Origin: Anas platyrhynchos
Taxonomy: Eukaryota; Chordata; Aves; Anseriformes; Anatidae
Length of the DNA: 64,000 nucleotides
Direction of reading: 5' to 3'
Assembly (NCBI RefSeq): GCF_047663525.1
Contig: NC_092588.1
Coordinates: 141,010,001-141,074,000, forward strand
The position numbers and the translations under genes were made by a program. A model generated the notes under the pieces. It saw only the letters and a list, made by a program, of their open reading frames with translations, was not told the DNA's origin and searched no databases. Below are positions 61,983 to 64,000 of this stretch, piece by piece; within the stretch, counting starts at the first letter, position 1; each line of letters starts with the position of its first letter.

Positions 61983-62000
61983 GAATATAATTTTACTTGT

Positions 62001-64000
62001 GCTCTTTCTTGCACCCTTTGAATTCCTGGTGCGGTGAAAATCTGCAAGTTGATTCCCAAGAACTTTTATGTAGTTTCTCTGTCCTGGTTTCCCCAGTTAA
62101 TAGGCAGGAGGCAGGGACATGATACTTGACAAATATGAACAACTGATAATTCTGGTGCCTGTGAATGCGTGAAAGAAATGCGAACATGCAATGATAGAAT
62201 TCTGTTGTGAATGAAAGATCTTAGCATTTATCTTTGCCAATGAGAAACATTTTTGTACATTATGTCTTAAAAGAGGGGTTCCCAAATGTGGTACCTGCAG
62301 TGGCGATAACATTGGTTGTGATGAGCCAGCTCCCTGGTGGGCCCGTGCAGACTTGCACTTGGACCTCTGTGGTTGAGGAGTCTCTGCTCTGCAGCTAGTC
62401 CCAGACATTTTAGATTAGCCTTGTCACTATAGATACCTCTTAATGCTTTTCCTGTTACTAGGATGGAGGTAATAAAAGGAAACACAACTTTTTTCCTTCC
62501 TTTAGAATAGTGAAATGCCTTGCAAGCTGTTAAGCAGGACTGTGTGTGCGTGTGTATTTACAGCTATCTTTTCCTCATCTCTAAAAATACTAGGTCATCC
62601 TTAAACAACAAGAGAGGACTGGCTTAAAATTAGGATTAAAGATGAACTAAGCAGCTGAAATGCTGCAGTCTTAATTGAGCACACGTGTTCTGATAATGAG
62701 CTGCCCGGCTGATCATGTGTATATTTGGTACTCTTATACATTGCAAAGAGGAAGTGTAATAAATTTGTATAATTTCCAAAAAATTGAAGTGTTACACGCA
62801 GAGTATATTCCCCCTTTCCCCCCCCGCTTTTTTTTTTTTCCTTTTTTTTTTTTTTTTTTTTTTTTAGTACGTGCAATTTTACTCTTCCTTTAAAGGCCTA
62901 TTGATGGTGGGAAGAGCAGTCTTGCTAGCCCATTATTGCCTAACTTGACTGAATCTCTGGAAAGCTGAGTTATGGGGTGAGAACAAGGCAAAGGTGGGAA
63001 CATGTGTGTGTTAATGTGAAACAGCTGATAAGGAAGACAGCTACTCAGGTGACTAAGCACAAAATTGTCACTAAGCACAAAAATGATACACAGCATCACT
63101 GTGTATCAAGGATGTGTTTGATGTCAAAAACATTGTTTCCAGACTTTAGGTTTTTGGGGTGGTTGGCCAAAGTTGTCAATATCCCAAACTTATTTAAAGA
63201 AACTCATTTTCTTTTAGGTCTTTTAAAATTACCAGTTTCAGCTATATCATAAACCGAACAAACCTTAGAAATGCTCATGGAGTAAGCTAAGCAAAGAAGG
63301 GTTGGTATTGCCTGGTGTTCACTCTCCGAGAAATAAAAAATCTCTTAAATGAGCAACAAAAAAGTAGCAGTAAAATGAACATCACAGAACTCTGGGATAA
63401 GTTCCCAGAGGGTTCCTTAGTAGTTCTGATGCCATTGCATGGTTAAGTGGCATACATATAACTTTAAGGAATTAAAAAATAAATAAATATTACTTGCTGA
63501 AATAATTTGCAGAGCTGTTAGGGATGTTTTGCTGAAGCATATAACAAGGTACTTTGTTTTGTGGCTCACCTTACATACTGTGTCAACTTTAAATGGAAAC
63601 ATGGCATGGTAGGTACTTAAGGCATGTGGAAAGTGAAATTTTCTTTCTAACGCCGGTGTTTAAACTTCAGCTGAGACACTGAGTTCAGCTGCAAGCTAGT
63701 GGCAGCTTGCCTGAGCAGTAGTATTGCACAGTGGCAGGGATCCTACCTTGGACAAACATGTATTTGAACCTATTTGAAATTACTTTACTAGCAAAAGCAC
63801 AAGAAGATCCCTTACTGATGCCTGTTACTGATTGCAGTAACTAAGGAAGAACAAATGTTGCCCTTGCTCATAATTTCAGTACCAGATTATTTTAACCTTG
63901 GGTAATCACTTGTATAGCCCAGCTAATCCTTAGACCTGTCTGGGGACTTTGGTCAACAGACTCATTATGGGCAATAAGTGAGAAGGAGAGCTTCGAGTAT
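62001..64000. other. Intergenic flank downstream of OTUD1
   Basis: AT-rich, no gene recognised. It contains a GT-rich tract (about 62541-62556) and a C-run followed by T-runs (62818-62865). By human synteny the next gene would be KIAA1217, but no part of it is seen here. Confidence 0.5.
62828..62865 (+). repeat. Poly(T) tract with central CC
   Basis: Twelve T, CC, then 24 T, preceded by a C run. Confidence 0.95.

Larger units (their letters stand above)
60787..62000 (+). other. OTUD1: OTUD1 3' untranslated region
   Basis: The AT-rich stretch after the TGA runs to a canonical poly(A) signal at 61977. It contains a 34-base T run (61173-61206), several ATTTA and TTATTT elements, and one match to the Pumilio motif TGTAnATA at 61132-61139. 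These suggest post-transcriptional control, but that is inference. The end is placed about 20 bases after the poly(A) signal. Confidence 0.7.

Overview
The window looks like bird nuclear DNA. It carries several CR1-type LINE fragments with the ATTCTGTG/CATAGAAT-style 3' ends typical of birds and reptiles. Other repeats are sparse, and long AT-rich introns alternate with compact CpG islands. Two protein-coding genes can be supported. One is an intronless OTUD1 (plus strand, 59515-60786). The other is a 15-exon gene on the minus strand (49153 down to 9973) that I reconstructed exon by exon and assign to C10orf67. In human the order is PTF1A - C10orf67 (reverse) - OTUD1 (forward), so the left edge is probably the flank of PTF1A. 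PTF1A itself is not visible.

Layout. 1-5.8 kb: several GC-rich/CpG-rich blocks alternating with AT-rich, homeodomain-site-rich stretches that look like conserved non-coding elements, as expected beside a developmental transcription factor gene; no gene is supported here. 5.88-6.09 kb: a CR1 tail. 6.1-9.97 kb: AT-rich, empty. 9.97-49.15 kb: the C10orf67-like gene. Its 15 coding segments have consistent splice sites and phases and sum to 1437 nt (478 codons plus stop), encoding a charged, largely coiled-coil protein. Its introns hold CR1 fragments, two MIR-like relics, microsatellites and three CTCF-like motifs in one orientation. 48.9-49.5 kb: the CpG-island promoter of that gene. 49.5-58.4 kb: intergenic, with a degraded ancient LINE-like relic (about 52.5-53.3 kb) and a CR1 copy (57.2-57.7 kb). 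58.4-58.8 kb: a possible conserved element. 59.15-60.9 kb: the OTUD1 CpG island and CDS. 60.8-62.0 kb: its 3' UTR and poly(A) signal. 62-64 kb: nothing recognised.

OTUD1 is a deubiquitinase, while C10orf67 is a poorly characterised coiled-coil protein; nothing suggests a shared pathway. I found no operon-like, CRISPR, phage or other exotic system. The most useful results are the exon model of the C10orf67-like gene, the odd spacing of the OTUD1 TATA-like box, the trio of CTCF-like motifs between PTF1A and OTUD1, and the cluster of putative regulatory elements at the left end. All homology statements come from recall and reading of the sequence, not from a database search.
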